A stretch of 64,000 nt of DNA from positions 2,480,001-2,544,000 of the forward strand of contig JANFAH010000002.1 of assembly GCA_024663395.1 (NCBI GenBank). The letters run 5' to 3'. The stretch comes from Pisolithus tinctorius (Eukaryota; Basidiomycota; Agaricomycetes; Boletales; Pisolithaceae). Under the pieces are notes generated by a model. That model did no database searches. It was not told the DNA's origin and was given only the letters and a program-made list of their open reading frames with translations. A program made the position numbers and the translations under genes. Positions within the stretch are counted from its first letter, which is position 1, and every line of letters starts with the position of its first letter. This document shows positions 60,783 to 64,000 of the stretch, one piece after another.

Positions 60783-62930
60783 CTAATTTCCTTCGCCTGC
60801 ACCAGTTCTGCTAATGATTGAGCATCGATATGGCTCGGGGTGACTGGTTACAATCTGTAAGTCGAGGACGGCAGAGGCGACAAGGATGCTGTACTCGCCT
60901 AACCATACCGTGTCGAAAGACTGGCTCGATCTCGATCTCCTTGCCAAAGGCATCTCTGGCCTTCTCGAAACGAAAAGCAGACAGCAACACTGCAGCAGCC
61001 GCCCATAGTGAATCACCTGCGAAGAAGCGTCCGGGACAGACCCTACCCAAAATTTTCAGCGACACACGGGAAAAGAAGAGGAAGGGGTCGTTTTAAGGTG
61101 TCACATACCTCCTTCCAAAACCAAAGTACTGCGAGTTGTCCTGCTGTGCGTCCGGTTTTAACTTCCCATCTGGTGTGAGGTATCGACCGGGATCGAAACA
61201 TTCGGGATCATTGTACTGATTCGACATGGCCCTAATGCTCGTTGCTCAGTGTCCGACTACGGGTCATCGTCGTTTCGACATACCAGGTATTGAATATCAC
61301 TAGGGTCCCTACGACGTCGAGGTGACCGTCACGCACGCACATCGAGTAGTATGGTAGACGAACCTTTCGGGATGTAATATCCTTCTACGATGTCACTAGC
61401 AGTTGTGGCATGGGGGACACCTGTTTCCTTGCTCATTGCTACTAACTTGGTAAATGAAGTCATAATCACCTAGGGGTAAGGCAGGGTGCCATCTCATGAC
61501 CTCGTACAATACAGCCTGCAAATACGGCAAGCGCTCTCTGTCCTCGAATGTGGGTAACACGCCCTTTCCAACGACAACGTCTAGTTCCGCATGAACCTTG
61601 TCTTGGATCGCGGGGTTCAGTAACATAGCTAGCACGAGAACTTTCAACGTCGAGGAGGTCTATGGGAACCAGCTCGTAATCCGCCGCGTGGAAATAATTG
61701 TACACCTACGGTTTCTCCCGCAGCTGAATGTCATCGATGGTTAGTCTACTGAATCGAACGGTGAAAGAAAGGAACGTACCTATATAAATTCCTGTAGCCG
61801 TCTCCTTTGCATCTGACTCCTCCACTTCCACCTCTCCCTGCCCTAGCATGTCAGAAATGAAACTGGGCTGCAATCCACCGGTTTCCTGCCGTCAGTCAGT
61901 ATGTGCACTGTCCAAGGAAGCACGGCAGTTTACCGCTTGTTTCTTCGCCATGGAAAAAGGAAAGTCAGAGAAAGAGGCTACCATACCCCTGCACTTTCGA
62001 GCTTCATCCTGGAATGCAGCACCGGGAAACCAGGAGGGAACATATTTGACTGTGCAACAACCATCTAAGGATTTTCACCACGGATGAGCACGATCGGAAC
62101 TAACGAATTGGTAAAGCTGTCAGCAATCCAACTCTTTCGACGGTCAACCCCTTTGCCATAACTTCTGCTAAGCCAGTCGCCATTGTAATGACAGGGTCAT
62201 TCTTCCCATCCACTTCACGCCCATAAGTGAACTCAAGGGCAGCAGACGCAGTATACCTCAACGACGGTCAATATATGTGCGCGCGGAATGGTAACCCAAT
62301 GCGCTCACAGATCGATGTGACTGTAGAAATTTTTACTGTCCTGTTGTATGTTTTCCAGAAGTCGATGAGCACTGCGGAGATGTAATTCTTGATATCGATC
62401 GATAACATCATTGCGAAGGCTAAGGTGGAGGAGTTTTCGCTGCCTCTTCCATTCCTTTCCATATTCCAGAACAGGGGTCATGTGATGGGTACCGAAGCTA
62501 CGAAGGAAAGCACCCATTAGATGGAGATTACGCATTAATTTGGAGATTTACAGTTGATAAATAGGTGAGTGAGGGCGATCTGAGTAAATGGAAGACCGTT
62601 GCTCAGCCAGGAGGCGTGCCATGTTCTCGGAATTCACGATGACAATATCCTGTCCAAATATGCAGGAATAAACAATGTCCCCTAGTGGCAGGTAAACTTC
62701 TCTGACGCGCGATTTAGTCGTATGGATCACGAACCGTAAGTCTTTCCCCACTCTGTGTATGTGACGTGGGGCTCCTTGAGATTGATGTCAAATGCATTTC
62801 CAATAATGGGTAATCGCTTGGGTCCTGGAGGATAAGGTAGGCTAGATCTCCTCCTAGTGATGCGAATTGTAAGCCGTAAGCCAATCGCAGTAATGCATGC
62901 AGCGCCTGCTGAAAGAAAGGAGGTTATCAT
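60783..62930 (-). CDS. Cytochrome P450 monooxygenase, intact, 13 exons
   Basis: Minus-strand exons: 62930-62735, 62681-62552, 62497-62309, 62256-62105, 62049-61934, 61885-61780, 61723-61710, 61659-61470, 61420-61364, 61308-61284, 61231-61109, 61042-60899 and 60843-60783; 500 residues with no stop. An N-terminal membrane anchor is followed by LPYPPGPKRLPIIGN. The C-helix region is EYGKEWKRQRKLL. LKYVPSWFPGA follows; the I-helix AAGETTSST provides the O2-activating motif. The K-helix ExxR is EVMR, then NDPECFDPGRYL and the heme loop FGFGRRVCPGRFF with the Cys ligand. It should be ER-anchored and oxidise a small hydrophobic substrate. Family not assignable by eye; it looks like the expanded mushroom P450s annotated as O-methylsterigmatocystin oxidoreductase-like. 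The last intron is best read as GC-AG. Confidence 0.9.
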
Positions 62931-64000
62931 CCTTACCAGGTCACAGGTAGGTCCAAGGGCACGTTGTTCTTATAAGCACTCCAAGGCCACAGTGGCGGGA
63001 GTGGCAAACCGAAGCTTGAAGTAGTGAGACATCACGGAAGCATTTACGAGATCCGACATTGTTGACACCCTATCAACGTATCAACGTTGGTTGCGTACAT
63101 AGTAGGTTGCAGCACGGAGAAAGAGGGAGTGCCTTCGGAAGCCCATCCAATATCATTTGACTCGGAAGCTCCCGAAACAAATTCAAGTGATGTCGGACGG
63201 AGTGAGTACTAGTCCTACTAGCCGAACATGCTTGCCATTGGAGACGTGATTGGATAAATTGCAAGTAAAGTTTGAAACTGACGTCCAAAACTTGCGGCAG
63301 AGACACGTCGCGTATAAATAATAGTTGGCCTGCTTCGCTGCCAGACCACACCAAATGGCTCAAGTTCCTGCAACGACCACTGACGTTATGTAAGTGGCAC
63401 CTGATTCACGAACTCGAGAGCTCAGCGCACCGCCAACTTTGGCTCAGGACGTCCCTGCCAGGAGGATGATGCCTCCATAAGGAAATCCGATAGGCAAGGC
63501 TTTTTAGATCATGCTTCCGAGTCGAAATAGACATCAGAGGTGGGTCCACCTTCACACAGTACTGGTTGGATGGATCAAACACCGTAGAGTTTGAGACCGT
63601 TTACCGCAAATCCAAGACATGAAATGTCAATCTCTCAACGTATAGCCGGCCGCCTGAAGCGAGTTGAGTATCAGGTCCTACTGGTATATCACAAATCCAA
63701 GACGTGAAAGGCATCCCCAAACGCACAGCTGGCCATCTAAAGCGAGTAGTAGGTCTTGGGAACTTACCTGAACTTCAATACTATGGAATGATATTAACCT
63801 GGTTTCAGGGTCACAACCTTGCGCCGTTCGTTAATCCAGGGTAGAGTGAAACTCGGAAGGCACATGTCAATTCTTTTGAGAACCCGATGTCTTGGACACT
63901 TGGTTGTGTTTGCGTCATCGAGTTGATGCTCTCTGATTACAGCCTTGCGATTTTCCCGATCCAGCTATCTGAATATGAGCGAACGGTATAAAGACTGCAG
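62931..64000. other. Intergenic to window end, no gene recognised
   Basis: Upstream of the P450 ATG. It contains two imperfect copies of a roughly 60-80-bp segment (about 63606-63664 and 63689-63745; shared AAATCCAAGAC, GCATAGCTGGCC-like and TAAAGCGAG parts). No domain-bearing frame is seen. Confidence 0.5.

Noticed and set aside
1..64000. CRISPR arrays, bacterial operons, rRNA genes
   Set aside because: Nothing of this kind is present; introns and gene types are eukaryotic.

Overview
The window looks like nuclear DNA of a mushroom-forming basidiomycete (Agaricomycetes). The intact genes are cut by many introns of about 45-65 nt. The gene set (TPR-HET proteins, a multi-intron P450, MEX67, an ankyrin protein) and the transposons (Ty3 elements, a tyrosine-recombinase retroelement, a Helitron remnant) fit that group. 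All calls come from reading the sequence; no database search was possible.

Left third (1-13.8 kb): two nested Ty3/gypsy retrotransposons. T1 (390-11758, + strand, 470-bp LTRs, 4-bp CCGG target duplication) sits inside a minus-strand element, T2. It landed inside the codons of T2's protease active site. Besides gag, protease and pol, T1 carries a spliced antisense gene for a protein with a Zn2Cys6-type cysteine cluster. A gene of an uncharacterised mushroom family follows (13.9-15.1 kb).

Middle (17-50.4 kb): a direct array of a TPR-HET family. Each protein has about 14 TPR-like units of about 45 residues and then a HET (heterokaryon-incompatibility) domain. Copies A (18639-22469) and C (46048-49776) are intact single-exon genes of 1276 and 1242 codons. 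Copy B (25.5-34.5 kb) is dead, with nonsense and frameshift lesions and a DIRS/Ngaro-like YR retroelement inserted in it. Copy D (49.9-50.4 kb) is only a 3' relic. Between B and C lie a SelO/Fmp40 pseudogene, a Helitron-type gene split by a chromovirus (T3, 37379-44224, 5-bp CCATC duplication), a short tandem repeat and a 337-bp foldback element. P450 debris, a YR-retroelement relic and duplicated 5' flanks show that the array grew by segmental duplication.

Right end (50.5-64 kb): a P450 pseudogene, then three apparently functional genes: MEX67 (mRNA export receptor, 53356-56062, +), a large ankyrin-repeat protein (56963-60223, +) and an intact 500-residue cytochrome P450 (60783-62930, -, 13 exons). 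The P450 is the likely relative of the P450 pseudogene and of the fragment near 23.5 kb.

Two themes run through the repeats. All differences between paired LTRs (4 of 4 in T1, 18 of 18 in T3) are transitions at CpG sites, and most premature stops look like CGA to TGA, which suggests CpG-methylation decay. All three Ty3 elements also place a -1 slippery heptamer directly before the stop codon ahead of pol. The most interesting system is the TPR-HET array, a candidate allorecognition or NLR-like locus that appears to diversify by repeat exchange and conversion between copies.
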